Positions 21,532-33,416 of a DNA stretch of 60,000 bases are shown one piece after another. The notes beneath the pieces are model-generated. The model saw only the letters and a list, made by a program, of their open reading frames with translations, did not search any database and had not been told where the DNA came from. A program made the position numbers and the translations under genes. The first letter of the stretch is position 1, and every line of letters begins with the position of its first letter. Source of the stretch: Takakia lepidozioides (taxonomy: Eukaryota; Streptophyta; Takakiopsida; Takakiales; Takakiaceae); NCBI GenBank assembly GCA_030704615.1, contig CM060731.1, positions 61,114,756 to 61,174,755 on the forward strand. The letters are read 5' to 3'.

Positions 21532-22999
21532 AGCAAACAACACGCAAGAAATGGTTCCATCACTTTTTGAAGTTAATGGCAAATGGAAAAAAAAAATCAT
21601 GTCATTTAGTATGTCAGCTGCACATAGTGACGATTAAACTTCAATCACGACTGAAACAGCAGCATGGATGTCATGGGAAAGGTTGCATAGAGGGGTTTGT
21701 CACCAGATCTTATATTAAAAAATTCCTAGACTTCTGGACATGGGCAATTGCGCCCCTGAAAATGAGGAATTTGGTAGTTGTGACAGTTTTCTTTGAAAGT
21801 AAGTGGAGGAACAATTTAAACTTCAGGGGGTTTTGATCCTGGAGGTTCTTCACATCTTAGGAAAGTTACTTAAAAGAAAATGAAACTCCTTGAGAACCTG
21901 AGCCCATTCAGATTGAAACCCGCCACCAGTCAAGAACATAGTTATTATTAGTCATTCTTTTGGAGCATTTAACATAGAAAAAAATTATTTAAGCAAATCA
22001 GTGCCGCCACAATACACTACATCAGTATCTTGTGCATATTCTTACAACTAAATGTTGGGGCATAGCCAAGTATCTCTTGAACAAACTATTTCACTTCAGT
22101 TTGGATGAGTATTACTGAATGTGTTGCAACATAGTATCCCGGAATCCAACCGGACCCAACATGTCCCAACTATCATTGTGATTTTCGGAGGCAGTCCAAG
22201 AAAAAAATATTAAACAAATTTATGTGGTTGATCTTGCTGCCACTTTGCGCTTAAATGAAGTATGGTAAGTGTCCAATGGAGATCCAAACAAACTCAACCC
22301 TTTACAGGTAGGGTGAATTTCAAATAAGCGGCCAGCCGGGAATTCGGTGGGGGGACTTGGAAAGGTCAAAAATCCGTGGGAGTAACTAATGGGGAATTGG
22401 AATGTGTGGCCAATTTGACAATGTGATGGTGTCAACATGTCACATTTTGGTTTTCTTTCGTCTTGTGATCTCAGAGATACTTAGTGGCGTATTGGGCAGA
22501 GGGCTCTTCCCAACCTACTTGAACCTTGAATTGGGTTTTGTTCTCTATGAAATTTCTGCACTCTAATGCCCACAGTGGTCTTATTGAAAACTTGAGACAG
22601 TAGATCTACTACCTATCATCCCAGTTTTCATTTTCTTAAGAGAGAAGGCGAGAGTCCTCAGGCCAACAAGAAATGGGTGCCAGACCAGTGACCCCCACAA
22701 CATAGTCAAAACTCAAAACCACACTCCAGGCAGCTGTGGTTGGAGTCCTTATGTTAGCACTAACATACCCAATAGTCTGGGATCCTTCACTGGCTTAAGG
22801 CAAGCATGGAGCGAAGCCTCCTTGGTGGAATCCTAATGGAGAAATCATGAAGAGAATTCTGATTTGGGTACATAGCTTTGGGAACCGCTCTAGGGTCTAT
22901 AGCACAAAAGGGAACTTTGAGAACGCAAGCGGGGAGGAGTGAGGAGGATGGCAATCTTGCTGGTGCGTTAAGGCGTGGAGGAGGTCCAGTGCGTGAGGG
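21532..22999. other. 3' flank of the PPR gene and 5' flank of OEP21
   Basis: No convincing coding segment. Short ORFs on both strands lack recognisable motifs. The part next to 23000 should hold the OEP21 promoter and 5' UTR. Confidence 0.4.
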
Positions 23000-25900
23000 A
23001 TGGAGACATCGCTCAGATACGGGGCTGGAGAGAAGCAGCTGTTGCTGCATGCGAAGGAGAATTTTTTGCTGGACAACGCCCTATTTTTACAGGTCTGTCT
23101 CTCTACCGCTGGCTTATTAATCTTCCTCGGTGTTGACATGTGCTCTCTCACTTCTTTTTCTGCTTTCCCACTTACTCTATATGTGGGTATTCTGTGCTCT
23201 GTTGTCTGTTGGACAATCCCACCTGCGATTTTTCTCGTCTTCTGGGGCATTGGTGGACTCGTATTCTTCTTCGGGACATGCAGGAGAGGGAAATGAAAGG
23301 GAATTCCCAACATTTGGGATAGGTCGTCTTGTTTAACTCTAGACCTCTCTCAACCCTTCCGGATGAGGGTTCACGTTTAGCCATGTTGCTTTATTTTTCC
23401 TCATTGTCACCTAAGAATCTGGACGGTGCTTTCTTATTTCTCTGTCGCTTTCTCTTTTTCTCCGTAGCGCCTGGGTCTCGTATAATGACCAACTGTGTTA
23501 TCATGTCCGAATTTCGTTCACTCCTTGGAGCAGTTACTTCTGTCAGTACTTAGTAGATGTCTTAATGAATGAGGGCTCAGGAGACCCGCAAACATGCAAA
23601 CGTTTGCTTGCTACCTTGGAAGGGCTAATTGTATGGATTATGGTAACTAGTCACAAGGAAGCTGATGTGCTTAACTCTTGACACCTTGGGGCAAGAAAAC
23701 AATGCGTGGGTCTGCAAGCATGAAACAGGAGAAGTTAGGAGGTAAACTCAGTCCCAATCAGGGACACCAGGCTCAAGAGAAAGTCCAGGAACTTTTGCTG
23801 CTGCTTGTGCCTCAAAATCACACTGTCATGGGCTGGACTCACAATGCATACTGTGTGCAGCAGAAAAGTCTATACTAGCTGTCTGTAGTTTTGGTGGAGA
23901 CAGTCTAAGTTGCCATGTTATTCACAGGTTCACGGGAGGCTGAACACACATACGGGAGCTGCTCATGGCATTGCTCAACTTAAACGCAAATTTTTCCCAG
24001 AGGTTGGACCAGGTCACTGGGCCCATTTGTGATGGTACGAGGAGGGGTTGAGAGTGACCTCGGGTTTATGATGGCCTAAGCTCATTCAAAGCACAGATGA
24101 CTATCTTGTTAGTTAGGTTATCTGTGTGTGCTCCCTGGCCCTGTTGGGTGCAACTTTTGGGCTTCTCACACACAACAGATTGATACTTATGTGAACCAAA
24201 CGTACATGATAATCTGCCTAAGCCCTGCATCTGCAGATAGTACTATGTCAAGAACTCCTTATTTTTTTAAGAATCTTACTTCCAATTAAGCCAGGTAAAA
24301 CATGCATTGATGCTGACCAACTGTAAAATGCATGTACTGACTATCCAGCGCATATCAATAATTTTCTCTTCACATAGTTGATTCATCTTCAATGGTCGTG
24401 AATTTAAGTCTAGAGTTAGTTTCTTGTTTAGAAGCTGCCTCCTGCTTATATGTTGCAGTGTACAGTTTGATGTTGAGTTTGGTGGTGGGAGGTGCTCTGC
24501 TGCAGCTGTTGACAACCTTAGATGTAGGAGCAAAGTTTGACTCAAAGTTGAGAGAGTTTACATACGACATCCAAGGGAAGAAGACACTACCTATAACTGA
24601 CAATGGCTTGCTGAGTTTGGATCTGAAAGGGGGCTACAACTACAACCCAGGTTCCAAAAAGGTGCATTCCCCTACTTCACACATGGAGCCTAGCATGTAG
24701 ATTATCACTTCATATTGATTCTTATGAACCACACATCCACATTTGCCTCTTATTTTTAAAAACAGCAAATGGGTGGAATCTATTGGGGATTTGTCAAAGG
24801 TTTTCTTACTTTTAATGATTGAGTGGAGGCAGACTTAAGTTCTGTAAGTTTATAACTCAAAACTGCTGCTGTAAAGTCATTTATTGTAACCCCCTTTTGC
24901 ACCACAAGTGTTTTTGAAGTACACAAGTGAGGCACACGTCCATATAGATAGGGGGAGATTGCTAGGTGCAGTAAAACACTGTATGCCCTAGTGGGTTGGA
25001 ATGGTCCCAAGGTTGGTTCAAGGTTGATTGAGAGAAAGAGAGAGAGAGAGAGATTGTACTCATAAGACGTTGTTTGCCGTAGCCTTGTGGCCATTGACCC
25101 CGCGCCCAGTTTGAGCGGGAACAAAAGGGACAGAACCTACCTCTGTCAGGGGCTGACGTTGGTAGTAAGACTTACCTCCATATAAAGAATTAATCCGGGT
25201 TTTCCAGATATCCTCTAGAAATCCCTTCACACAAGCATCAATCTGCTGTGTGTGATTTGCCCAAAAACTAGGCCTCAGGAGGGCCTGGGCTTTTGGCTCA
25301 GCCTCGAGACTTTCAAAGTTGGTAAACAGGGGTACAGGCACAATTCCCTTAATAGATTTGAAGAGAGCGTCTCTTTGGTGAGAGAACCCCGGACAGTGTA
25401 TCAGAAAATGAATACTGTCTTCAGATTGCCCACACAACGGGCAATTGCACTCTCCCTTTCCTCTCTGCTTCTGTTTGCTGTTCAAAGGTAGGCTTCCTGC
25501 CCTGAGTTTAAATTTCAGTCTAGTGCCGAGTGTGGGTAGACCCTTGAGGTCATCCAAGATGTCCTCCCCCATGTCACAGACTGGAAACAAGTTCAGGGAA
25601 GTTTTCTGCCTAACTTCATTTTCATCAGACAATCTCATGGCAACAGACATGGCTGAGGACACTACAGCCTCTAAGTCAGATTTATCCAGCAGGGTCAAGA
25701 CTTGCGGATCCAGGTCCAGGTCCTTGAGGATCTCTTCTACTCTCTTCTGCCAGGACTTAGCCTGTTTGACAGGGCGGTCCTGTTTCCAATATATAGAGTC
25801 GATTAACTTAGGGTATCTGGTGTTGGGCATATGTTGCAGCTGACCCCACCATCTGACCTTGAATTCATCTCGTCGGGAGCTTAAGGACGGAATGCCAAAC

Positions 25901-27391
25901 TCACCCCGAACAGCCACATTGGCTGTTTTGGAGCATGCTGACATACACTCCTTAAGCACCCCCACTTGAATGGATTCTAGAGACTTAGCCTGGTTGGAGT
26001 TATCAACCCATATAGCAGATCCGTACTCCAAGGCAGGTCTAATAACGCGACAAAGCATGGTTTTCTTAACCTCAGAGTTGACCCCTCTGCAGTGGAAAAA
26101 TTTAGTGAGCCCCAGAGCTTTGCCCTTGCCAGTTTGAACAACTTTCCGGATATGTGCATCCCAATTACAATTGGAGGAGAACTCAACGCCCAGGTAAGTG
26201 TAGGAAGGGAGGACCGGGATCTCTTGGCTACCCCACTGCCACTTAAGATCACTTCCTCCCTCTCCTCTGTCGTTGAATGCTACCACTGCACATTTGCTGA
26301 CATTAGCCTCTAGCCCCCAAAGATCAAAGTATCTCTTCGCGCAATCAATCAACTCCTGGAGATTGGTTGGAGTCTCCCCTATGCCTGCGAAGTCATCCGC
26401 AAACATAAGGGCTGGTATGGTGGTATCACCCACCCTTAACCCAAATCCCTCACTTTCCACATCCTCGAGGAGTTGATTGATGAAAACATTGAAGAGCAGA
26501 GGGGAGAGAGTACATCCTTGAGCTACACCTTGGTCTATGTCAAAGAAGTTGGACTTCTGTCCGTTAACAGTGACACAGCTTTTGGTGTGAGCATACAAGT
26601 TGTGGACAACTCTCCACATCTTTCGACCAGAGGCGGAACCATAGGCCATCTCTCCACACTGTGTCATAAGCCTTTTTGACATCCAGGAAAAAGACATAAG
26701 TGAGAGAGAGAGAGAGAGAGAGAGGCAGGAGAGTGTGAATGATAGATGGCTTTAAGGCAAGATTGGATTGGTGGAATGTTAGAAATTATCTTTTAAGGGC
26801 TGCTCCTTCATTTCCGTCCACCTTCATTCCCCCCACTCGATCAGAATGTGCCCTTGGTTTCCCATGAAATGATGAGGTGGAAGGGACTCAATTTGGCAGG
26901 GAAAACCGAGGGGGTTAGTGGAGCTCAGCTACAAGGTGTTCAACTTTACTGAAGACCAGGACTTAAAACTGAAGGTTGGCTACAATGCGGTCAAGCAGGT
27001 CTTTGCCCCACCTCCTAACTGGAAAATCTCAGCTTCATTTGGTATAATGTGCCGGGTTTGAGCACCTGGCATCTGTTCGTGTTGGTGTTGCTATGTACTG
27101 CTGGAGATTCAGGCATTCAGATGCAAGACTTCCAAGGAGATGAGTACAAATAGGGTAGTGTGAACAACCCTTGCCAGTGTTTTTATGCGTGTCTCTGTAA
27201 AAGATGTCTATGCATAACTATGTGGCATACTAGACAAGCTGCTCAATGTCGTGTTTCTTTTTTGTTGAGTGTTACTAATAAAGTATGTCTGATTGTGGCT
27301 TTCACAGAAGCCTTATTTTCAGATAAGGGAGAACAACTGGACATTGAATGCAGAACTTGATGGTGGCTGGAGCGTAATCTACGATTTGTGA
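23000..27391 (+). CDS. OEP21: Outer envelope pore protein 21 (chloroplast)
   Basis: Five exons, 23000-23092, 23928-24002, 24506-24661, 26900-26998 and 27308-27391, all phase 0, give a 168-residue protein, about the family's length. OEP21 is a beta-barrel, anion-selective channel of the plastid outer envelope passing triose and other phosphates. It starts [20 protein letters not shown], continues [27 protein letters not shown] and [19 protein letters not shown], then [20 protein letters not shown], and ends [20 protein letters not shown], the conserved OEP21 C-terminus. All splice sites are GT-AG. Intron 3 (24662-26899) contains an antisense, 5'-truncated LINE. There is no cleavable transit peptide, as expected for this protein. 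Confidence 0.88.
25024..26725 (-). mobile_element. 5'-truncated LINE with CT-microsatellite tail in OEP21 intron 3
   Basis: The minus-strand copy begins inside RT just before motif A ([18 protein letters not shown], one frame shift from the rest) and runs to its natural end. Instead of poly(A) it terminates in (CT)n on the minus strand, and its left and right edges both abut (GA)n tracts (25024-25052 and 26702-26724). The stop codon is only about 9 bases from the microsatellite, so it has almost no 3' UTR. Related 3' ends lie at 33.7 and 35.0-35.5 kb. Confidence 0.85.
25060..26697 (-). pseudogene. LINE reverse transcriptase ORF, 5'-truncated
   Basis: A 545-codon open frame with [20 protein letters not shown], the intact active site [12 protein letters not shown], a [12 protein letters not shown] block and a C-terminal zinc-type motif [20 protein letters not shown]. 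Only the part before motif A is lost, and one shift separates VKKAYDTVW from the main frame. The long intact frame implies a recent insertion, but the copy lacks endonuclease and the start of RT, so it cannot move alone. Confidence 0.85.
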
Positions 27392-28711
27392 CTTGGTTTC
27401 TGTTCCCCAGATTTAAGCAGATTATTTGCCCTCAGATTGGGGTTTGTCATTATAGGCAACGGATTACACTTCCAGAAAGTAACAGAACTCTTTCATGCCT
27501 TCCATGCTACACATTTGTAGACTGCTGGCCTCTTTCTTTCTCCAGAATTTGTCAGTGATTGTTGGGTTTCTCCATATCTGAGTCACTTATGCCACTCTTA
27601 AGTTCTTGTAAGATTATATTCTGTGAGCAACTGTTGCAAGCCCTTTTTTCCTTTGATTGTTAACCCTCTCTAATCCTCAAATACCCAATTTGTCTTTTGC
27701 ATTCAGACTTCCTCCAATTATACTTACCTTGGAACAAAAGCATGTCCATGCAAATAGTTCACACAAACTACACAAGGATCTTCACAACCAATTATTCTTC
27801 ACACATTTTGAGCGATTCCTGAGTTCCCACAGAGGGTGATTTCAGGGCCGAGAGTTTTAATGGACTTTACAGCACAAAGAACCTATTGTTTGGAGTCTCA
27901 GTTCTCCTCGCAATAATTAACTGCCAAACATGAACTGATTGACCGAATCTCCGGAGCACTCAATTCTTTGCAGCTTGCCCTGTCTGTCAAATAGAGCTGA
28001 GACTGCAATGCTTTGTTCTTCAGATCTAGGACTCCACAATTAGGCCCAATGAATGCCCACCCATCCAGATTGAGGTAATGTGCAACAACACCTTCAGCAT
28101 CATGGTCAGTTCCAGCTGTTTATTGGAACTACATATCCAATGTTTCCAAATTCCGGTGTTGACTTGGTACAATGACCAGTATCACCAGCCTTTTCACTTC
28201 GTATTTGCCAAAAAATGCGAAGGGTTCTAAGACAAACTTGTTGTGGTCTTGTCTGCACAAGATCCATACACCCCATTCAGACAGAGAAGAAGCTCTGATG
28301 ATTGATCAGAGCCAGACAAACCATCTCATGTAAATTATGTTGCGGAAGATATTTCACGGGGAGAGAAACAGTCCTATGCTGGGGAATATTCCAGTGTTGG
28401 GCGGATATCCGCCAGGACCTCAGGTTAACCAGGGGTTCTGTTCTGTTCTGGTTCTGACGAACCAGACCAGAACTGGTGATACCAGTACTCAGTTTCACCA
28501 TAGTGTAACCAAGCAAAAGAAAGCCGCCTTAAGACCTGGGGCACCCTGCCATCACTCTGCTCTTCACTGCCCTCAAAATGCTGCTGAAACAAGTTCTGAA
28601 CTAATATTATTTCGAGTGACAAAGACCAGCTACACTTCCAGCTCCAACTCTGTAAGCTTGGGCTCAACATGTTCTGCCACAGAAACACTTTCCATAATAA
28701 CACTATTCATG
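27392..28711. other. Intergenic between OEP21 and APO 3' ends
   Basis: Tail-to-tail spacer holding both 3' UTRs. A small inverted repeat occurs near 28435-28480 (GGTTCTGTTCTGTTCTGGTT facing ACCAGACCAGAACTGG). No gene seen. Confidence 0.35.
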
Positions 28712-31700
28712 TCAAGCAACCCTTTCCAAGTCCTCTAGGTCTGGAATGACTACATCCAGCCTCATGCGTGGTTTGTACTTGTCTGGCACCTCCGCGCCTG
28801 CTTGTGCACATAGCTCCACAACGACAGGGGCTTCTCCATAGTAGCTTTTCAGGATGTGAGTCAAAGGCGGCCCCTCCCGGTCCCGGACATGCCAAACATA
28901 CCTGCAAAAGATAGGTCGACATTAAAGCCAGAACCAGTTTTCCATTTCTTGAATTTTCAATCAAACAGCAAGAAGAGCTCTCCACTGCTACAGGCGGTCA
29001 AACTACCATTGCATCCCAAAAAACTAAATCCAGCTGCCTTCCAGGTCTTGTTGTTGGAAGCGAGTTTGTGGCAGCCAATGAAGTTTTCCAAGCAGACCCG
29101 GAAGGGTGCAAGGGATGACTGCTGTCCCCTTGTAAGCACTCGAACTTCAACCATCACTTAGGAGTACAACAATTTTTCAGATCCACACATCATTGAGACA
29201 TCCCTTAGCTCAGGCCAACAGATTCAGAACTGCTGAAATGCCAGCCCTTATTGCGCTATTGCTCCAGCTTGAAACAATAACCCTTTGTGCACCAAGTGAT
29301 CATAGAGCCTTTGTTCCAAAGAAGCTGTTAAAGGAGAAAGGTGCAAACTGTTGTTGCCTCCTGAGTGATGGAGCACAAGTATTTTCAGGAATTGCCTCAT
29401 AGAAGTATAGTATAACCAATGGTGGCCTATGCATGCTGTAATTTTGCATCCAGAGCACATGGTAAGACTAGAAACAACCATGTCCCAACCCCAACTTCCA
29501 GAAACTAACGTGCTGTAGGTGTGGTCATACTTAGGGGGTATTAAGTCATCGAAGGCAGCCTCCTGCCACCCGTGCTGTCCATTGCGCCACTGATGTTTGA
29601 AAGCTCCACATAACCTGACTTTGTGGCCTCTGGGCCCAATGTGGACTTCAGGACAGTAGCCGCATGCCTTCACCATGTAACGAGACATCAGCCGCTTGGT
29701 TGCCCAGCACATGGTCTCCCATGCCTGCAGCGTTTTCTGAGCCACGGTTTGCAGGTCGTCATCTTCGCTGATTGCTGCTACCATTACTTCTCTCGACCTT
29801 ACCTGGGTTTGCTTATAATTTTTCTCCGACACAATATCTTCTTCTGGTGAACGCCTGATGCCACTGTGCACAGAACATTCAATTCCAAGATACTTTATAA
29901 CAGTCTAGCTTTAGTCAGCACACCCCAAAGACTATGTACTATAGTAGTTCACCAGCTCCTTGAAAAGCAGCAGCCAAAAAGGTCACACATAAAGCACTGG
30001 ACCGTACAGGTAAAGAATGTCAACCACATTAAGAGTAAGCATACACAAACATATTTTACTCCTGAGGTACAGAAGTCACAAATCACAATTTGCACTAATA
30101 CATCCACTGGTTAGGCACCGCTAAAAGCCTCCAGATGTGCCGCCCAAGGGTCAAAAACAATGCAACAGCATATGCCAACATATATAATCAACTTCAACAT
30201 TGAAAAACCCCAATCCCCTCGGCAGCACACCCAGGTCCCTTGATAGTTGTGCAATGGTCACCTTTCCGTTTCAACACCAATGTCCAATATATCTACCCGT
30301 GATAAATATCGGGCACTGCCTTCCATCTCTTCTGCTCCTTCAATCCTCGCATTTTCTACCCCAGAACGACCTTGCCTGACATCCATACCAGTTTTTTTCC
30401 ACCCAAGAGCCAGTTCCATGTCCAGGTCCTGGTCTAATGCCTCATCCACAGCTTGTTCCGTAGGAGAGGTCCTTCTCAATGTTGGATAATCTGGCAGATC
30501 CACACCTGCTTGAATACATAGTTCCACGACTGCTGGAATCCGATCTAAGTTAAACCTCTGGTCATGTGTCGGGGGTCTTGCCAAGCGGTCAGCAAGGTGG
30601 AAGGCATCTACAGGCACGACGACATCGTCAACATAGCCAGTCATCCACTCGTGGAGCGAGAAACGTGATCCGCTGTTGTGGCCCTGACATGTCTTTATTG
30701 TGTGCCCCACTGGACCAACATAGACTTCAGAGCACCACCTACACCCACATCCAATCATTGCTGACTCTTTCACACAAGACTGTAGCTACATTACATTAAT
30801 GGCTCATCAATTAACCAAGTTCAATTGGACCCATTCTCCTGTGAAAAGAAGATAACAGACCTCTATGGACAACTGCCGTGAGGATTTTGAGCACCAATTG
30901 TGCCAACTATGGTACCGATAGTCCCCAGGTCCTGGAGCACTTAGCAGTAGGCCTTTCCCTGACTTCCACAGAGGAGGCTGCAACTACAAGCTCACAAAGC
31001 AACTTAGAGGAAATAGCAAATGCAAGCCTACCTGCATGCTTTAACGGGAATCCTTTTTAGGAGTCTTGCAACACCATCAAGAAGGGTGTCTCGTGCAGAG
31101 GTAGCTCCGCGGGCGACCGGAATGAGTTCCTCCACAAGTAGGCCATTTTCTGGGGCCTTCAGTGGCTTGGGAGCCACAGGTGCCATCTTTGCCCTTAATC
31201 TTTTCTGGTAGCTGCCATGCTTAATGGGTGTCAGAAATGGTCGTTTCTTCCGCTTGGGCAAGATTTCAGACAGGTCCTCATTTTGTGGATACTCTTTGCG
31301 TGCTCTCACTGATAGCCTTTGGTTCCGATCAGCCCTCGCAAGTTGCCTTTCAAGACTTCTATCTCCAGAAGGTCTTGGATACTTAATTTGTTGTGCATGC
31401 TCTATAAAACCCTACATACAAAACATGATATAAGTATCACTAGACATCCACACAGTACAATCATTGCCCAGACTCACCTACTATGATAATTACTTATCGA
31501 CCATTTCTACGAATTCACAGTCATCAACACAAATAAGAAAATCTTGATCAGCACTTTCCGGATGGACATAGTACAGCAAAGATAGATGCTGAAAATCACT
31601 GTGGAACCAAATATAGAGCTGCAATTGGGCACCTCAGAACTATTTTTATCCCAACAGCTAATAAAACTCACTTGTCTGATGGACACATTGATGCTCGTTC

Positions 31701-32224
31701 GTGAACCACAGTTCCATCAAGAGGAAAGAATTGGATGCGTTGGAAGCACTTACAAGAAAAAGGGAGGGGATGAAGCTCTCCCTTTGCAGCGTATGCCATT
31801 CAAAATAATAAAAACTTGTCATGCGCTTTCTTCTGCACCTCTGAGGAGAACACTCCCTGAATCTGCCATCTAAATTGGCAGAACTACTTCTATAAGTCGA
31901 AAGTGGATAAGCAAACAGAGGGTTCATCAATACGTGAGAAGGGTAACATCTACCTAGCATTGACCTCTGTGGATTGGAATACAGAGAAGGATAGGCGTAC
32001 TTATGCAAGCATTGACTGCCCAATGCTACCTGGACTGCCATGGTGCTCAAAGGGAGAGCCCTGGCCTCATGCAGGCCCTGAGCAACAGGCCCAGAACGGT
32101 GGGAGGCGTTTTTGGGGTCCCCGAGCACATTCGGAGGCCAACCTTCCCGCGTCTGTAAACCAAATTGTTTACTCCACAATCTCACTGTATGCAGAGCTCT
32201 TCCTCTTGTGCACACAAGGTTCAA
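28712..32224 (-). CDS. APO-domain organelle RNA-splicing protein
   Basis: Minus-strand exons: 31046-31411, 30262-30779, 29531-29863 and 28712-28901 (stop), with a possible N-terminal exon starting ATG at 32224. Phases join if the first donor is CCC/GTTAAA. ENGLLVEELIPVARGATSAR and LLDGVARLLKRIP are the usual APO lead. Domain 1 has CRWCSEVYVGPVGHTIKTC and RIPAVVELCIQAGVDLPDYP; domain 2 has CGYCPEVHIGPRGHKVRLCG, KHQWRNGQHGWQEA and APVVVELCAQAGAEVPDKY. Cysteine/histidine pairs are complete in both. APO proteins bind organelle introns (APO1 acts on plastid ycf3 and others). Which APO member this is cannot be told. The putative N-terminal exon (32224 to about 31850) is Arg/Ser-rich, fitting a transit peptide, but its donor was not fixed. 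Confidence 0.82.
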
Positions 32225-33416
32225 AGCCGCTAAGTGTATATGTTGGATGAGCCACCAAAGGAAAGGGGGTCATGTTTGTAAGGGGAACTGAGAGGCTCTG
32301 AAGAACGGTATCATAGTTTGGATTTTGTGATGCAGTAAAGCAAATGAGATGCCCTGTTTAGAAAGACTGTGGCCCACGTCTCTGTATTCAATAAGATGTG
32401 GTCCTTGTGTGTCAATTGTGGGTGAACATTGTGTCTCTTCATGGTGTTCTGAAAAACTACAACTTTCATCTTACATTCAATGAACCTACCTACAAAGACT
32501 ACGGTATAAGTTGCAATTAAATCATATATGGATTAATTCACCTACGCAACATTGTTTGTCTGGAACAAGAGAAACATATTGGACCAACCATAAACCCATT
32601 TACTTAGCATTCAAACTTTCAGATTAAGTCAATCATTGATTTGTAACTAAGATATTCCATGCGTGTGTGGACTAAGTAGTGTAGTGAGCCATAAGTAAGC
32701 TTTCGTCTTGTCCCCTTCTTCTTCTTTGTCAAGATGTGAGTGGGGGCATACTCTCTGCAACTTAAAAGCAGTACAGTTTTGGGTTTATAATGTCAAGATG
32801 TTCCCAATGAAGTGGCTCACTATTCATGTGTGGCACATTCGTGGCAGGTTTTCGAGGAGCATAAGTCATCAGTGAACAGCATTTGCTGGGCTCCCCATGA
32901 GCTTGGTTTGTGTCTGGAGACAGGACATATTCTGTCTTAACCCACAAGGCTGCCGGTGCATGGGAGAAAGTATGGGAGAAAACCAAGATTGACCCCCGGA
33001 CATTATAAAGTACCATTTAATTTAACTTAGTTTCACTCTCTCTCTCGGGAATTTATACACACAGACAAACAAGAGTTGGTGGCACAGGGCTTTAGAGTAG
33101 AATACCAATGTGGTACTGAGCATAATGTACATTCCGTGGAGTATCCAGGGGTAGGTTTATGGCATCTGCTTACCACTCAATGTCAAGGTCATTTTTCACA
33201 CCAGCTAGAGTAAATTGGATGCCATAAACCAAATGTCATTGGCTGTGACAGAGCTATGCATTCATACATGGCTGAAAGGCTGACAGTTCACTAACCTACA
33301 TGCACCCCATTGACAAAATGGTTTGCAGCACATGACACGCATTCATGGACTCTCAAGCAATCTATACACAAAAGAGCTGATAGCTGGTGTTAGTTGAAAC
33401 CTAAATATGAATGATC
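32225..33416. other. Intergenic, no gene recognised
   Basis: Promoter side of the APO gene and 3' side of the YIPF-like gene. No coding or repeat signature was recognised. Confidence 0.35.

Noticed and set aside
24392-24700. ORF starting at 24392 as a separate gene
   Set aside because: Its second half is OEP21 exon 3 (from 24506); the upstream part is intron.
31658-32224. Whole 188-codon minus ORF as one exon of the APO gene
   Set aside because: Only the first part looks like a transit peptide; the remainder lacks APO similarity and no in-phase donor was found.
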